Of a stretch of DNA of 55,448 nucleotides, positions 27,163 to 37,659 are shown piece after piece. Position 1 is the stretch's first letter. Each line of letters starts with the position of its first letter. The notes under the pieces were generated by a model, which saw only the letters and a program-made list of their open reading frames with translations, was not told the DNA's origin and searched no databases. The stretch lies in contig NZ_LDJG01000016.1 of the NCBI RefSeq assembly GCF_001431425.1, forward strand, positions 1-55,448. The letters are read 5' to 3'. Made by a program: the position numbers and the translations under genes. This DNA comes from Stenotrophomonas nitritireducens (GTDB lineage Bacteria > Pseudomonadota > Gammaproteobacteria > Xanthomonadales > Xanthomonadaceae).

Positions 27163-27184
27163 GGCGCCATTATCGGCGCAGTGC

Positions 27185-27910
27185 TCACGTGCCGGCCAGT
27201 TCCGCCTTCAACGCCGCCACGCAGCGGCGGCTCACCTCCAGCGGCTGCGCCACGCCGCGCAGCACCGCCTGCACCTGCCCGGCCGCGGTCCGCCGCAGTT
27301 CCTGCAGGCGTCCCCGGGAAACCAGGCAGTTGCGGTGGATGCGCACGAAACGCGTGCCGAACTCTTCCTCCAGCGAGCGCAGCGACTCCTCGATCAGGTC
27401 CTCGCCATGGACGTGGTGGACCACCACGTACTTTTCCTCGGCCTGCAGGTAGAACACATCCTCCAGCGGGATCAGCCGCAGGTTGCCGCGCAGGCGCGCG
27501 CACAGCACCCGGCGCCCGGCCGCGGCGGGTACCGCCGCGCCGACCCGCCCGGCGAGGAAGGTCCGGGCCCGTTCCAGCGCGGTTGCCAGCCGCTCGCCGC
27601 GCACCGGCTTCATCAGGTAGTCGATGGCGGCCGCCTCGAACGCCGACAGCGCATGCGAGTCGTAGGCGGTGCAGAACACCACCGCCGGGCGCGGCTCGAG
27701 CCGCGCCAGATGCCGCGCCACGTCCAGGCCATCGATGCCGGGCATGGCGATGTCCAGCAGCACCACGTCCGGCTGTGCGCGCGCGCAGGCATCCAGCGTC
27801 GCCTGGCCGTCGCCGGACTCGGCCACCACCACCACGTCGCCGTGGGCGGACAGCAGCATGCGCAGGCGTTCGCGCGCCAGCGGTTCGTCATCGGCAATGA
27901 GCACTTTCAT
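27185..27910 (-). CDS. algR: LytTR response regulator, AlgR-like
   Basis: Two-component regulator of 241 residues. The receiver domain (1-120) has the acidic pair in [14 protein letters not shown], the phosphoacceptor Asp53 in [13 protein letters not shown] and Lys in YLMKPV. A LytTR DNA-binding domain follows, with [15 protein letters not shown] and [13 protein letters not shown]. Linkage to hemC supports orthology with Pseudomonas AlgR, which controls twitching motility and exopolysaccharide. The sensor gene algZ/fimS, normally directly upstream, is not here; an esterase gene takes its place. ATG 27910 is the family start. Confidence 0.85.
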   Translation of the reverse strand: MKVLIADDEPLARERLRMLLSAHGDVVVVAESGDGQATLDACARAQPDVVLLDIAMPGIDGLDVARHLARLEPRPAVVFCTAYDSHALSAFEAAAIDYLMKPVRGERLATALERARTFLAGRVGAAVPAAAGRRVLCARLRGNLRLIPLEDVFYLQAEEKYVVVHHVHGEDLIEESLRSLEEEFGTRFVRIHRNCLVSRGRLQELRRTAAGQVQAVLRGVAQPLEVSRRCVAALKAELAGT

Positions 27911-28009
27911 CGCCATCCCCTGCCCTGCAGTCCTCCCCGGATGACGCATGTTAGCCAACCCCGGCACGGACCGGCAGCTGCCGGCCGTCCCCGGGGGCCG
28001 CCGCCGGCG

Positions 28010-28675
28010 TCAGTCCTGTGCGAAACGCGCCTGCAGCCAGTCGCCGAGGGCCTGGATCTCCTCGGCGCAGACCTGGTGCGCCATCGGGTAGCGGTGCCAC
28101 TCCACGCCGAAGCCCAGCTGCTTGAGCACCTGCATGCTGTGCTCGGCGATCTGCACCGGGATCACCGGGTCGCCGCTGCCGTGGGCCATGAATACCGGCT
28201 GCGCGGTGGCGTCTTCCGCCAGCTGCGCGGCGGCGGCATCCACTTCCGGCAGATAGCTGGACAGGGCGATCAACCCCGCCAGCGGCTGGCGCCGGCGCAG
28301 GCCGGCGGACAGGGTGATGGCGCCGCCCTGCGAGAAGCCCGCCAGCAGGATGCGGCCAAGGGGAATGCCGCGCGCCTGCTCGCGCGCGATCAGCTCCTCC
28401 ACCTGCACCACCGACTCGGCCACGCCGGTGGCGTCGGCACGGCTGCGGAAATCCAGGCTGACGATGTCGTACCAGGCGCGCATCGGCATGCCGTTGTTGA
28501 TGCTGACCGGGCGCTTGGGCGCATGCGGGAACACGAAGCGGATCGCCGGCCAGTGCGGCCGCACCAGCTCCGGCACGATCGGCGCGAAGTCATGGCCGTC
28601 GGCACCCAGCCCGTGCAGCCAGATCACCGACCATTCCGGCGCCGCGCCGGTTTCCTGTTCCACTGTTTCCAGCAT
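28010..28675 (-). CDS. Carboxylesterase/phospholipase-family alpha/beta hydrolase
   Basis: Cytoplasmic serine hydrolase of 221 residues of the dienelactone-hydrolase-like Abhydrolase_2 family (carboxylesterase 2, lysophospholipase-like). The nucleophile lies in LLAGFSQGGAITL. The oxyanion region WLHGLGADGHDF, the Asp in VFMAHGSGDPVIPV and the His in RYPMAHQVCAEE complete the triad. MLETVEQETG at 28675 is chosen as start; an upstream open frame to 28996 is translated from a dispersed repeat and is spurious. The natural substrate is unknown. Confidence 0.9.
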   Translation of the reverse strand: MLETVEQETGAAPEWSVIWLHGLGADGHDFAPIVPELVRPHWPAIRFVFPHAPKRPVSINNGMPMRAWYDIVSLDFRSRADATGVAESVVQVEELIAREQARGIPLGRILLAGFSQGGAITLSAGLRRRQPLAGLIALSSYLPEVDAAAAQLAEDATAQPVFMAHGSGDPVIPVQIAEHSMQVLKQLGFGVEWHRYPMAHQVCAEEIQALGDWLQARFAQD

Positions 28676-28743
28676 TGCATGCGACTCCAAGGGACCGGGG
28701 CGCATTATGCCTGTGGGCGGGAGGCAAGGCCGATGCTGGTCGT

Positions 28744-29465
28744 TTGCTGTTGCTGTGATTTTGCTTTTGCCCTGGTTTTTGACTTCCGTATCCCCTTCCG
28801 CAGCGACGGAGCCGGCGGGAAAAACCCGAAGGGCGACGCACATGGATGTGCGTCGTTTTTCTACGCGACATGGATGTCGCGTAGAAAAATCCCGCTGGCG
28901 GAGTGGACCCGGCGCGCACAGCGCGTCGGGCGTGGAGGCAGGGCGTGCTTTCTTTGGGCCACGTTTCTTTGCACGAGCAAAGAGGGGCTTTTTCAACAGC
29001 CGAATGGCTGGTCAAGGTGGCTCGCGCCCCGAAGGGGAGCGAAAGCCTTTGATCCTGTTTCTGCCTTGCTCTGGCTTCCTCTAGACGTCTGTACCAACGC
29101 GATAGTCAAAGGACCAAGCCAGAGATCAAGGCAGAGGCCAAACATGAAAGCAGAAGCTTGAAAGCAAAGCTTTCGCCCCTGCTTCGCAGGAGCGAGTTAC
29201 TTCTCTTTGCTCGTGCAAAGAGAAGTAACCAAGAGAAAACACGCCCCTGCCTCCGCGCCCACCGTGCCTGCGGCACTCCGGGTCCACTCCGCCGCCGGGA
29301 TTTTTCGACAGGACGTCCCTGTCGTGTCGAAAAACGACGTGCATCCATGCACGTCGCCCCTGCGGGGTCTTGTCCGTCGGCTCCGTCGCTGCGGAAGGGG
29401 TTCTGAAAGCAAAAGGCACAGCAACAGCAACAGCAACAGCGAAAGCAAAGGCAAAGGCAAAGGCA
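28744..29465. repeat. Large imperfect inverted repeat with nested hairpins
   Basis: Two diverged copies of a roughly 330-bp element lie head to head in this 885-bp gap. The left arm (about 28744-29080) and right arm (about 29113-29440) share blocks such as CCCCTTCCGCAGCGACGGAG (28792-28811 and complement of 29381-29400). Each arm holds nested hairpins: CGACGCACAT-GG-ATGTGCGTCG (28834-28855) with a longer T/A-capped one (28856-28889) on the left, and CGACGTGCAT-CC-ATGCACGTCG (29335-29356) with another T/A-capped one (about 29301-29334) on the right. Hexanucleotide tandem repeats (CAACAG and AAAGGC types, about 29419-29465) border the right arm. No gene is supported in this gap. Confidence 0.85.
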
Positions 29466-29560
29466 TCTTCACCCTTCAACCCGTTACGACACCCGATCCT
29501 TTCTACAGCCGGAAACCAAACCAGAAACCGCGGCCGTCAACAGAACAAGGAGCCGCCCTG

Positions 29561-31471
29561 CTACTCCACGGAAAGCGGCTCCTGCATCGCCGCAGCACGC
29601 AGTTCGGCCGCCCGCACCAGCACCAGCGGCGGCGCGCTCTCCTCGGGGATGGACAGCAACCGATGTCGCCGCAGCCAGTCGCCGATCTTGCGCGAAGAGG
29701 TGAGGCCCACCACCGGCACCGCCAGCGCCATGCCGATCACCACCGGCGCCATCCATGCCGCCAGCGACGGCGATACCGCATAGGCCATCGCCCCCATCGC
29801 CAGGCCGAACACGCTCAGCCCGCCATAGCTGCGCAGCAAGGCGACCCACGAGACACGACCATCGTCGCGCTGCTGCGCATCCCAGCCCGAGTCCTTGCCG
29901 GCCAGCACTTCGGCCACGCCGCGCGACTGCACGTACATCACCACCGGCGCCATCAGCGCGGCCAGCAGCGTTTCCAGCAGCACCGAGACGAATGCGCGCA
30001 GGGCGCCGCCGCACCCCTGCCGCTCGCTGCGCGCGCTGAGCATGGCCACGTAGCCCATCGCCTTGGGCGCCAGCAGCACGCCCATGGTCACGACGAACAC
30101 CCACAGCACGCCCTGTTCGTCCAGGCCGCGCCAGTAGTGCACCGGCGACAGCCGCAGGTGCAGTTCCTCGGCCAGGTCGATGCCGCCATGCACCAGCGGG
30201 ATGGCCATGCCGATCAGCATCAGCATCGCCCACATCGGCGCGGTGAAATAGTGGCCGATGCCGACCAGCATGTGCACGCGGCTGATCCAGTGCAGGCCGG
30301 CCGCGGTGACCACTTTGGAATGCTGCAGGTTGCCCTGGCACCAGCGGCGGTCGCGGATCAGCAGGTCGGTCAGCGTCGGCGGGCCCTCCTCGTAGCTGCC
30401 CTGCAGGTAGGGCACCATGTGCGCGGCCCAGCCGCCACGGCGCATCAGCGCGGCCTCGACGAAATCGTGGCTGAGCACGTGCCCGCCGAACGGCTTGCGT
30501 CCCGGAAGTTCCGGCAGGCCGGCCTGCTCGGCGAAGGCGCGGGTGCGGATCACCGCGTTGTGGCCCCAGTAGTTGCTCTCCGCGCCATGCCACCAGGCCA
30601 CGCCATAGGCCATCACCGGGCCGTAGACGCGTCCGCCGAACTGCTGCATGCGCGCGAACGCGGTACGCCCGCCGACCACCGCCGGCAACGACTGGATCAG
30701 GCCGACCCCTGGATGGTTCTCCATCGCCGAGGCCAGGCGCACGATCACCTCGCCGGTCATCAGGCTGTCCGCGTCCAGGATCAGCATCTGCGGATAGGCG
30801 CCGCCGAAACGCCGCACCCAGTCGGCGATGTTGCCGGCCTTGCGCCCGGCGTTGTCGGCGCGGCGCCGGTAGAACAGCCGGCCACGGCCGCCACTGGCCT
30901 CGACCAGCCGCGCGAACACCTGTTCCTCGGCACGGCCGATGGCCTGGCGCGTGGTGTCGCTGAGCACGAAGAAATCGAAGCGGTCGAGCTGGCCGGTGGC
31001 CGCCACCGATTCGTAGATGGCCTGCAGCCCGGCCATCATCCGCCGCGGGTCCTCGTTGTAGGTGGGCATCAGCAGCGCGGTGCGGCTGCGCAGTTGCGGC
31101 AGCGGCGCATGCGGATGGATGCCCAGCTTGCGCCGCCCGCGCAGCAGGGCCTGCAGGCCCGCCAGGCTGCTGACGAAGGAAAACGCGATCCACGCGAACA
31201 GCAGCACGAACAACCCCAGCAGGCAGGCTTCGAGCACGTTGATGCCGCCATTGGCCAGCACCCCGGCCATCATCCAGGTGGCTACCGCCGTCATCGCCAC
31301 CGTGCTGCCGAACACGTACAGCCGGCGCAGCACGATGTTCGGCGGCGAGGTGTCCTGCCGCCGCCCCTGCAGGCGCCCCTGCCGCAGCGACTGCACGGGC
31401 ATCGGCAGCGGGCTTTCCGCCGGCAGCACCGCGATGCCGGCGTCGCGCAGGGCGCTGGACGCATCGCTCAT
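29561..31471 (-). CDS. opgH: Glucans biosynthesis glucosyltransferase H
   Basis: Inner-membrane family 2 glucosyltransferase of 636 residues making the backbone of osmoregulated periplasmic glucans from UDP-glucose. A cytoplasmic GT-A domain (about 115-340) sits between transmembrane segments and carries [14 protein letters not shown], the DAD motif in [12 protein letters not shown], and the RxxRW-type motif RDRRWCQGN. Further membrane segments follow near residues 385-570. ATG 31471 ([10 protein letters not shown]) is preferred; the longer frame to 31666 starts in a non-conserved leader. No opgG is adjacent. The 286-bp upstream gap shows no gene and probably contains its promoter. A GC-rich hairpin spans the stop codon (about 29550-29582). 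Confidence 0.95.
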   Translation of the reverse strand: MSDASSALRDAGIAVLPAESPLPMPVQSLRQGRLQGRRQDTSPPNIVLRRLYVFGSTVAMTAVATWMMAGVLANGGINVLEACLLGLFVLLFAWIAFSFVSSLAGLQALLRGRRKLGIHPHAPLPQLRSRTALLMPTYNEDPRRMMAGLQAIYESVAATGQLDRFDFFVLSDTTRQAIGRAEEQVFARLVEASGGRGRLFYRRRADNAGRKAGNIADWVRRFGGAYPQMLILDADSLMTGEVIVRLASAMENHPGVGLIQSLPAVVGGRTAFARMQQFGGRVYGPVMAYGVAWWHGAESNYWGHNAVIRTRAFAEQAGLPELPGRKPFGGHVLSHDFVEAALMRRGGWAAHMVPYLQGSYEEGPPTLTDLLIRDRRWCQGNLQHSKVVTAAGLHWISRVHMLVGIGHYFTAPMWAMLMLIGMAIPLVHGGIDLAEELHLRLSPVHYWRGLDEQGVLWVFVVTMGVLLAPKAMGYVAMLSARSERQGCGGALRAFVSVLLETLLAALMAPVVMYVQSRGVAEVLAGKDSGWDAQQRDDGRVSWVALLRSYGGLSVFGLAMGAMAYAVSPSLAAWMAPVVIGMALAVPVVGLTSSRKIGDWLRRHRLLSIPEESAPPLVLVRAAELRAAAMQEPLSVE

Positions 31472-31757
31472 GGCTTCCACCGCGCGCCGGAACGCGCCTG
31501 GAAGGAAGGAAGCGCCGTCACCGGCAGGGGGACGGGAACGGAGGAAACAGGGCTTCCGTGGTGCACGGGGCTCTCCGAGAGACAGGCAAGCGCTAAAAGC
31601 TAGAAGATCGAACCTAAACAGGCTGCGAACATGCCCGGTGCGGCGGATCGACCGCATCGCCGGCACCTGGCCCGCATCCCCGGCCAGGCGGCGACGGCAT
31701 CATCGATGCCACCGCCAGGCACCCTGCCCCCATGGCGGCCGCCAAGCGGCGGCCGGC

Positions 31758-32078
31758 TCAGCGCGCGGGCGACAGCAGGCCGCGGCGGCGGTACCACCAT
31801 TCCAGCGGCACGGTGACCAGCGGCGGCACTGCCGCCAGCAGGGCCAGCAGCAGCGCCCACAGCGGCCAACGCTGCCGCACACCGGCATGGACACTGGCCA
31901 CCACGTAGAACAGGAACGCCAGCCCATGCAGGCGCCCGAACAGCCACACGCCCAGTTCGGTCGTCTGCGTACCGTACTTGAGCAGCATGCCGACCAGCAG
32001 CCCGGCCCAGGTCGCGCCCTCGATCAGGGCGGCGACAGCAAACAATTTTCCGGCGGCGGACATCGGCTTCGCGGGCAT
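31758..32078 (-). CDS. DUF3817 integral membrane protein
   Basis: Predicted inner-membrane protein of 106 residues with three hydrophobic segments. The motif FAVAALIEGATWAGLLVGMLLKY followed by FGRLHGLAFLFYVV is the DUF3817 (YdzA-like) signature. Function is unknown. ATG is possible at 32078 (MPAKPMSAAG) or 32063 (MSAAG). It is separated by 212 bp from the CoA-transferase genes, so it may have its own promoter. Confidence 0.8.
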   Translation of the reverse strand: MPAKPMSAAGKLFAVAALIEGATWAGLLVGMLLKYGTQTTELGVWLFGRLHGLAFLFYVVASVHAGVRQRWPLWALLLALLAAVPPLVTVPLEWWYRRRGLLSPAR

Positions 32079-32290
32079 CGGCACGTCGTCATCGAACAGG
32101 AGGACGCGGATTGTAGGCGACCTTCGCCCGGCGGGCCGGCTCCACCATGAATCATGCAGGATCCGTGCGGGCCGGCGACCGTCCCCGTGCGCCGTCCGTT
32201 CGCATGCCCTGCGGGTTCGCAGCGGCAGTTCCGGGCGCCTGCAACGCCCAGAACGCCATCGGCCATGCGGGACTTCCCCTGAAACAGCCC

Positions 32291-32917
32291 TCAGATGAAA
32301 GCCACGCCGGTTCTGGCCTTCAGTTCCTCCAGGCCGACGCCCGGAGCCGCTTCCACCAGCGTGAGGCCAGCATCGGTGACGTCGAACACTGCCAGGTCGG
32401 TGATGATGCGGTCGACCACCCCCACGCCGGTCAGCGGCAGGGTGCACTCGGACAGGATCTTGTGCTCGCCGTTCTTGGCGGTGTGCTCCATCAGCACCAC
32501 CACGCGCTGCACGCCCGCCACCAGGTCCATCGCTCCGCCCATGCCCTTGACCATCTTGCCCGGCACCATCCAGTTGGCCAGGTCGCCCTTGTCGGTGACC
32601 TGCATCGCGCCGAGGATGGCCAGGTTGATGTGGCCGCCACGGATCATCGCGAACGAATCGTGGCTGCCGAAGTAGCTGGCGCCGGCGCGCGCGGTCACGG
32701 TCTGCTTGCCGGCGTTGATCAGGTCGGCGTCTACTTCGGCGTCGGTCGGGAACGGGCCGATGCCGAGCAGGCCGTTCTCCGACTGCAGCCATACGTCCAC
32801 GCCTTCGGGGATGTGGTTGGCCACCAGCGTCGGCAGGCCGATGCCCAGGTTCACGTAGGCGCCATCGGTCAGTTCGCGCGCGGCGCGCTGCGCCATCTCG
32901 TCACGGGTCCATGCCAT
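32291..32917 (-). CDS. 3-oxoacid CoA-transferase subunit B
   Basis: Beta subunit (208 residues) of a two-subunit CoA transferase that moves CoA between succinyl-CoA and acetoacetate or a related 3-oxoacid. The catalytic Glu lies in [12 protein letters not shown]. The N-terminal motif [19 protein letters not shown] is typical. It follows the A subunit after 1 bp, so the two are translated together. In Xanthomonas the homologous pair near the LPS genes has been named lpsIJ, but there is no evidence of a role in LPS synthesis. Confidence 0.93.
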   Translation of the reverse strand: MAWTRDEMAQRAARELTDGAYVNLGIGLPTLVANHIPEGVDVWLQSENGLLGIGPFPTDAEVDADLINAGKQTVTARAGASYFGSHDSFAMIRGGHINLAILGAMQVTDKGDLANWMVPGKMVKGMGGAMDLVAGVQRVVVLMEHTAKNGEHKILSECTLPLTGVGVVDRIITDLAVFDVTDAGLTLVEAAPGVGLEELKARTGVAFI

Positions 32918-32918
32918 T

Positions 32919-33653
32919 TCAGTTGCCCTCCGCGCGGATGGTGCGTTGTTCGATGCGTTTTTCCGGCGTCGCGTTCAACACGATGCGGTCCACGTAGATG
33001 CCCGGCAGGTGCACCTGGTCCGGGTCGATCGCGCCGACCGGCACGATCTCCTCCACTTCCACCACGCAGACCTTGCCGGCCATGGCGCAGGCGGGATTGA
33101 AGTTGCGCGCGGTCTTGCGGAACACCAGGTTGCCGGCCTCGTCGGCCTTCCACGCCTTGACCAGCGAAACGTCCGCCTTCAGCGCGGTCTCCATCACGTA
33201 ATGCTTGCCGTCGAATTCGCGGGTTTCCTTGCCCTCGGCCACCACGGTGCCGTAGCCGGTGGCGGTGAAGAACGCCGGAATGCCTGCGCCGCCGGCACGC
33301 AGGCGCTCGGCCAGGGTGCCCTGCGGGTTGAACTCCAGCTCCAGTTCGCCGGCCAGGAACTGCCGCTCGAATTCCTTGTTCTCGCCCACGTAGGAGGAAA
33401 TCATCTTGCGGATCTGTCGGGTTTCCAGCAGTTGGCCGAGGCCGAAGCCGTCGACGCCGGCATTGTTGGAGATCACGGTCAGGCCGGTCACGCCGGAATC
33501 GCGCAGGGCGGCGATCAGGGCTTCGGGAATGCCGCACAGCCCGAAACCACCGACCGCCAGGGTCTGCCCGTCGGCGACCACGCCGGCCAGTGCTTGGGCC
33601 GCATCGGCAACCACCTTGCCGCGCCGCCCGCTCAGGGTTGAAGGATCGCTCAT
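32919..33653 (-). CDS. 3-oxoacid CoA-transferase subunit A
   Basis: Alpha subunit (244 residues) of the same CoA transferase. The glycine-rich CoA-binding segment [17 protein letters not shown] and [16 protein letters not shown] are family signatures. ATG 33653 (MSDPSTLSG) is chosen over 33686, whose extra residues are not conserved. It is divergent from xanA, with 145 bp between them holding both promoters. Confidence 0.93.
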   Translation of the reverse strand: MSDPSTLSGRRGKVVADAAQALAGVVADGQTLAVGGFGLCGIPEALIAALRDSGVTGLTVISNNAGVDGFGLGQLLETRQIRKMISSYVGENKEFERQFLAGELELEFNPQGTLAERLRAGGAGIPAFFTATGYGTVVAEGKETREFDGKHYVMETALKADVSLVKAWKADEAGNLVFRKTARNFNPACAMAGKVCVVEVEEIVPVGAIDPDQVHLPGIYVDRIVLNATPEKRIEQRTIRAEGN

Positions 33654-33798
33654 CGCATCACGCCCACAGTCAAAGGATGGCCGCATTCTAGCCCCAGTCC
33701 CTTACCGGCCCTCTTGGACCTTCGTCCAGCCGCGGACGGCCCAGTCACCGCCAAGCGACTAAACTGGGCGCCTTTCCACACATCGACAGGTTACCCGC

Positions 33799-35145
33799 AT
33801 GCCATTACCCGCGTTCAAGGCCTACGACATCCGCGGCCGCGTGCCCGAGGAGCTCAACGAGGATCTCGCGCGAAAGATCGGCAAGGCCTTGTCCGCCCGG
33901 CTTGGCGACGGCCCGGTAGTGCTGGGCCACGACGTGCGCCTGACCAGCCTGGGTCTGCAGGACGCGCTCGCGGACGGACTGCGCGGCGAAGGCCGCGAGG
34001 TGATCGACATCGGCCTGTGCGGCACCGAGGAGGTCTATTTCCAGACCGACCATCTGGGCGCGGCCGGCGGGGTGATGGTCACCGCCAGCCACAACCCGAT
34101 GGACTACAACGGCATGAAGCTGGTCAAGCAGCAGGCGCGGCCGATCAGCTCGGATACCGGCCTGTTCGCCATCTCCGATGCGGTGGCCGCTGACACCGCG
34201 CCGGCGCAGGCCCCGCGTGCCGGACAGGTCGAACGACACGACAAGAGCGCCTACATCGCGCACCTGCTGTCCTATGTGGACGTGGCCGCGCTCAAGCCGC
34301 TGAAACTGGTGGTCAATGCCGGCAACGGTGGCGCGGGCGCCATCGTCGATCTGCTCGCACCACACCTGCCGCTGGAATTCGTGCGCATCTGCCACGAACC
34401 CGATGGCCGCTTCCCCAACGGCATCCCGAATCCGCTGCTGCCGGAGAACCGCGCCGCCACCGCCGATGCGGTGTGCGCGCATGGCGCCGATTTCGGCATC
34501 GCCTGGGACGGCGACTTCGACCGCTGCTTCTTCTTCGACCATACCGGTCGCTTCATCGAGGGCTACTACCTGGTGGGCCTGCTCGCCCAGGCGATCCTGG
34601 CGCGCAATCCCGGCGGCAAGGTCGTGCACGACCCGCGCCTGGTGTGGAACACGGTGGAAATGGTGGAAGCGGCGGGAGGCGTGCCGGTGCTGTGCAAAAG
34701 CGGGCACGCCTTCATCAAGGAGAAGATGCGCTCGGAGAACGCCGTCTACGGCGGCGAGATGAGCGCGCACCACTATTTCCGCGAATTCGCCTATGCCGAC
34801 TCGGGCATGATCCCGTGGCTGCTGATCGCGCAGCTGGTTTCGAGCAGCGGCCTGTCGCTCGCCGAACTGGTAGAAGATCGCATGGCCGCCTACCCGTGCA
34901 GCGGCGAGATCAACTTCAAGGTCGCCGACGCCAAGGCCGCGGTCGAACGGGTGATGCAACACTTCGCCGCGCAGTCGCCCACGCTGGACCACACCGACGG
35001 CATCAGCGCTGATTTCGGCGACTGGCGTTTCAACCTGCGCAGCTCCAACACCGAGCCGCTGCTGCGGCTCAACGTCGAGACGCGCGGCGATGCGGCGCTG
35101 CTGCAGGCGCGTACCGACGAAATCTCCACCCTGCTTTCGGCCTGA
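33799..35145 (+). CDS. xanA: Phosphoglucomutase/phosphomannomutase
   Basis: Cytoplasmic hexose-phosphate mutase of 448 residues interconverting glucose-6-P/glucose-1-P and mannose-6-P/mannose-1-P. The phosphoserine loop is [14 protein letters not shown], the metal-binding loop is [11 protein letters not shown], and the sugar loop [12 protein letters not shown] distinguishes the PMM/PGM group. The C-terminal phosphate-binding loop [12 protein letters not shown] is intact. It is 8 bp upstream of xanB, as in the xanAB pair of Xanthomonas. The S. maltophilia homologue is called spgM. Products feed GDP-mannose and dTDP-glucose synthesis for LPS. Confidence 0.95.
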   Translation: MPLPAFKAYDIRGRVPEELNEDLARKIGKALSARLGDGPVVLGHDVRLTSLGLQDALADGLRGEGREVIDIGLCGTEEVYFQTDHLGAAGGVMVTASHNPMDYNGMKLVKQQARPISSDTGLFAISDAVAADTAPAQAPRAGQVERHDKSAYIAHLLSYVDVAALKPLKLVVNAGNGGAGAIVDLLAPHLPLEFVRICHEPDGRFPNGIPNPLLPENRAATADAVCAHGADFGIAWDGDFDRCFFFDHTGRFIEGYYLVGLLAQAILARNPGGKVVHDPRLVWNTVEMVEAAGGVPVLCKSGHAFIKEKMRSENAVYGGEMSAHHYFREFAYADSGMIPWLLIAQLVSSSGLSLAELVEDRMAAYPCSGEINFKVADAKAAVERVMQHFAAQSPTLDHTDGISADFGDWRFNLRSSNTEPLLRLNVETRGDAALLQARTDEISTLLSA

Positions 35146-35153
35146 GACCCATC

Positions 35154-36557
35154 ATGAGCAACATTACTCCCGTCATCCTGTCCGGCGGCTCCGGCACCCG
35201 CCTGTGGCCGCTCTCGCGCGAAGCCTATCCCAAGCAGTTCCTGCCACTGGCCGGCGAAGCGACCATGCTGCAGGCCACCTGGCAGCGGGTGGCGGCCATC
35301 GCCGCGCGCGGGCCGCTGGTGATCGCCAACGAGACGCACCGCTTCGTCGCCGCCGACCAATTACAGCAGGTGGGCGCGCAGCCGCAGGCGATCATCCTCG
35401 AACCGGTGGGGCGTAACACCGCACCGGCCATCGCCGTGGCGGCGCTGGAAGCCACCCGCGATGGCGCCGACCCGCTGCTGCTGGTGCTGCCTTCGGACCA
35501 TGTGATCGCCGACGAGGCCGCCTTCCATGCCAGCGTGCGCCAAGCGGCGGCTGCGGCCGATGCAGGCAAGCTGGTGACCTTCGGCATCGTTCCGACCGGC
35601 CCGGAAACCGGCTATGGCTACATCAAGGCCGCGCCCGGCGAGGGCGCGCGTGCAGTCGAGCGCTTCGTCGAGAAGCCCGACCTGGCCACCGCTACCGATT
35701 ACGTCGCCAGCGGCCAGTACCTCTGGAACAGCGGCATGTTCCTGTTCCGCGCCTCACGCTACCTGCAGGAACTGGCCCGCTTCAACCCGGCCATGCTCGA
35801 ACGCAGCCGCGCCGCCTGGGAAGGCGCGCGCCGCGACGCCGATTTCACCCGCCTCGATACCGAAGCCTTCGCGGCGGTGCCCTCCGACTCGATCGACTAT
35901 GCGGTGATGGAAAAGACCGCCGATGCGGTGGTGGTGGCGCTGGACGCAGGCTGGAACGATGTCGGTTCGTGGACCGCTCTGCGCGATGTCTCCACCCAGG
36001 ACGGCGACGGCAATGCCCATCACGGCGACGTGATCGCCATCGACTGCCGCAATACCTACGCCTACGGCGAACGGCTGGTGGCGCTGGTCGGGTTGGACGA
36101 CGTCATCGTGGTCGAGACCGACGACGCAGTGCTGGTCGGCAACGCCGATCGCATGCAGGAAGTCAAAGACGTAGTCGCACGGCTGAAGGCGGAAGGCCGC
36201 AGCGAGGCCACCTGGCACCGCAAGGTCCACCGCCCGTGGGGCGCCTACGACTCCATCGACAACGGCGAGCGCTTCCAGGTCAAGCGCATCACGGTCAAGC
36301 CTGGTGGCACGCTGAGCCTGCAGATGCACCACCATCGCGCCGAACACTGGATCGTGGTCAGCGGCACGGCCGAGGTGACCCGCGGCGACGAAGTACTGCT
36401 GCTCAGCGAGAACCAGAGCACCTACATCCCGCTGGGCGTGACGCACCGGCTGCGCAACCCCGGCAAACTGCCGCTGGAACTGATCGAGGTACAGTCAGGC
36501 AGTTATCTCGGCGAAGACGACATCGTGCGTTTCGAGGACACCTACGGGCGCAGCTGA
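35154..36557 (+). CDS. xanB: Mannose-1-P guanylyltransferase / mannose-6-P isomerase
   Basis: Bifunctional type II enzyme of 467 residues making GDP-mannose and interconverting fructose-6-P and mannose-6-P. The nucleotidyltransferase domain (1-300) begins [20 protein letters not shown] and has the FVEKPD motif. The C-terminal cupin isomerase domain carries [29 protein letters not shown] and [15 protein letters not shown] with metal-binding His residues. It forms an operon with xanA. A bidirectional terminator and REP repeats follow. Confidence 0.96.
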   Translation: MSNITPVILSGGSGTRLWPLSREAYPKQFLPLAGEATMLQATWQRVAAIAARGPLVIANETHRFVAADQLQQVGAQPQAIILEPVGRNTAPAIAVAALEATRDGADPLLLVLPSDHVIADEAAFHASVRQAAAAADAGKLVTFGIVPTGPETGYGYIKAAPGEGARAVERFVEKPDLATATDYVASGQYLWNSGMFLFRASRYLQELARFNPAMLERSRAAWEGARRDADFTRLDTEAFAAVPSDSIDYAVMEKTADAVVVALDAGWNDVGSWTALRDVSTQDGDGNAHHGDVIAIDCRNTYAYGERLVALVGLDDVIVVETDDAVLVGNADRMQEVKDVVARLKAEGRSEATWHRKVHRPWGAYDSIDNGERFQVKRITVKPGGTLSLQMHHHRAEHWIVVSGTAEVTRGDEVLLLSENQSTYIPLGVTHRLRNPGKLPLELIEVQSGSYLGEDDIVRFEDTYGRS

Positions 36558-36591
36558 AACACCGTCCCGCTACGGGGTGACCCCTCGCCGG

Positions 36592-36656
36592 GTAGCAGGG
36601 CCGCCCCCCGGAAGGATTGGCCGGGAATGCTCCAGCGGGGCGACGCCCCGCTCTAC
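36592..36656. repeat. GTAG-flanked REP palindrome plus a degenerate partner
   Basis: AGCGGGGCGACGCCCCGCT (36634-36652) is a strong palindrome followed by CTAC, so on the minus strand GTAG precedes the stem-loop exactly as in SMAG repeats. Upstream on the plus strand, GTAG at 36592-36595 followed by CAGGGCCGCCCCCC looks like a degraded facing copy. It lies in the gap between convergent xanB and rmlD. Confidence 0.75.
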
Positions 36657-36708
36657 AGCGGCATCTTCCTGCACGGAGCGGCTTTGCCGATCTTCGCGAA
36701 GGACTGAA

Positions 36709-36735
36709 AAAATCCCGGCCAATGGCCGGGATTTT
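36709..36735. terminator. Bidirectional Rho-independent terminator
   Basis: AAAATCCCGGCC (36709-36720) pairs perfectly with GGCCGGGATTTT (36724-36735) around AAT. A tracts on one side and T tracts on the other allow termination of both xanB (plus) and rmlD (minus). It is the clearest intrinsic terminator in the window. Confidence 0.88.
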
Positions 36736-36759
36736 CGTTCGTGCCCGCAGCGATCCGTG

Positions 36760-37659
36760 TCAGCCGGCCGCGATCTCCGCCATCACCCGCTCCAGACCGT
36801 CCTGCCAGGAGGGCAATGCGATGCCGAAGTCCTGTTGCAGCCTGCGGTTATCCAGCACCGACCAGGCCGGCCGCTTCGCCGGCGTCGGGTACTCCGAGCT
36901 GGGAATGGCTTCCACCGCCGGGGCCTTCGCCAGCACGCCGGTGGCCAGCGCCTCGGCGAAGATCGCTTCGGCGAAGCCATGCCAGCTGGTCTGCCCCGAC
37001 GCGGTCAAATGCCAGGTCCCGGACAGGCCGCCCGGATGCCGCAGCGCCTGTGCGGTGACATCGGCGATCAATGCCGCCGGCGTCGGCGTGCCGATCTGGT
37101 CGGCCACCACGCGCAGCTGGTCGCGCTCGGCGCCCACGCGCAGCATGGTGCGCAGGAAATTGCTGCCATGCGCGGCATACACCCACGCGGTGCGGAAGAT
37201 CAGATGGCGCCCTCCCGCAGCGCGCACCGCCTCTTCGCCATCGCGCTTGCTGCTGCCGTACACGCCCAGCGGCGCGGTCGGCGCGTCCTCGCGGTAGGGT
37301 GCGTTGCCCTGCCCGTCGAAGACGTAGTCGGTGGAGTAATGCACCAGTGGCACGCCATGGGCGGCGCACCAGCGCGCGATCGCGCCGGGGGCTTCGGCAT
37401 TGGCGCGGAACGCCGCTTCCGGCTCCTGCTCGGCGCGATCCACCGCGGTATAGGCCGCGGCATTGACCACCACCGAGGGCTGAACGTGGTCCAGCAGCGC
37501 GGCCAAGCTGCCGGGCCTGTCGAAATCGGCCACCTCGCAGGCGCTGCCATCGGGCAGGGTGCCGCTGCGGGTGGTCGCCACGACCCGGCCCAGCGGCGCC
37601 AGCGCGCGCAGCAGCTCACGACCGACCTGGCCGTTGCCGCCGAACACCAGCACCGTCAT
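36760..37659 (-). CDS. rmlD: dTDP-4-dehydrorhamnose reductase
   Basis: NAD(P)H-dependent SDR enzyme (299 residues) for the last step to dTDP-L-rhamnose. The cofactor motif VLVFGGNGQVGRELLRAL and the catalytic YGSSKRDGE with STDYVFDG are present. It is the last gene of rmlBACD; its start overlaps the rmlC stop by 4 bp. dTDP-rhamnose feeds LPS synthesis, and in S. maltophilia this operon affects LPS, motility and biofilm. Confidence 0.95.
   Translation of the reverse strand: MTVLVFGGNGQVGRELLRALAPLGRVVATTRSGTLPDGSACEVADFDRPGSLAALLDHVQPSVVVNAAAYTAVDRAEQEPEAAFRANAEAPGAIARWCAAHGVPLVHYSTDYVFDGQGNAPYREDAPTAPLGVYGSSKRDGEEAVRAAGGRHLIFRTAWVYAAHGSNFLRTMLRVGAERDQLRVVADQIGTPTPAALIADVTAQALRHPGGLSGTWHLTASGQTSWHGFAEAIFAEALATGVLAKAPAVEAIPSSEYPTPAKRPAWSVLDNRRLQQDFGIALPSWQDGLERVMAEIAAG

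Noticed and set aside
29419..29465. CRISPR-like or phase-variable repeat tract
   Set aside because: The units are hexanucleotides without spacers and are not inside a gene, so neither a CRISPR array nor contingency-locus switching is supported.
29207..31603. Open frames reading from the inverted repeat into and across opgH
   Set aside because: Translations of the dispersed repeat and of the opgH antisense strand give Arg/Gln/His-rich sequence without family similarity.
32110..32126. Possible third GTAG repeat upstream of the CoA-transferase end
   Set aside because: GTAG is followed by only a 5-bp stem, too weak to distinguish from chance in GC-rich DNA.
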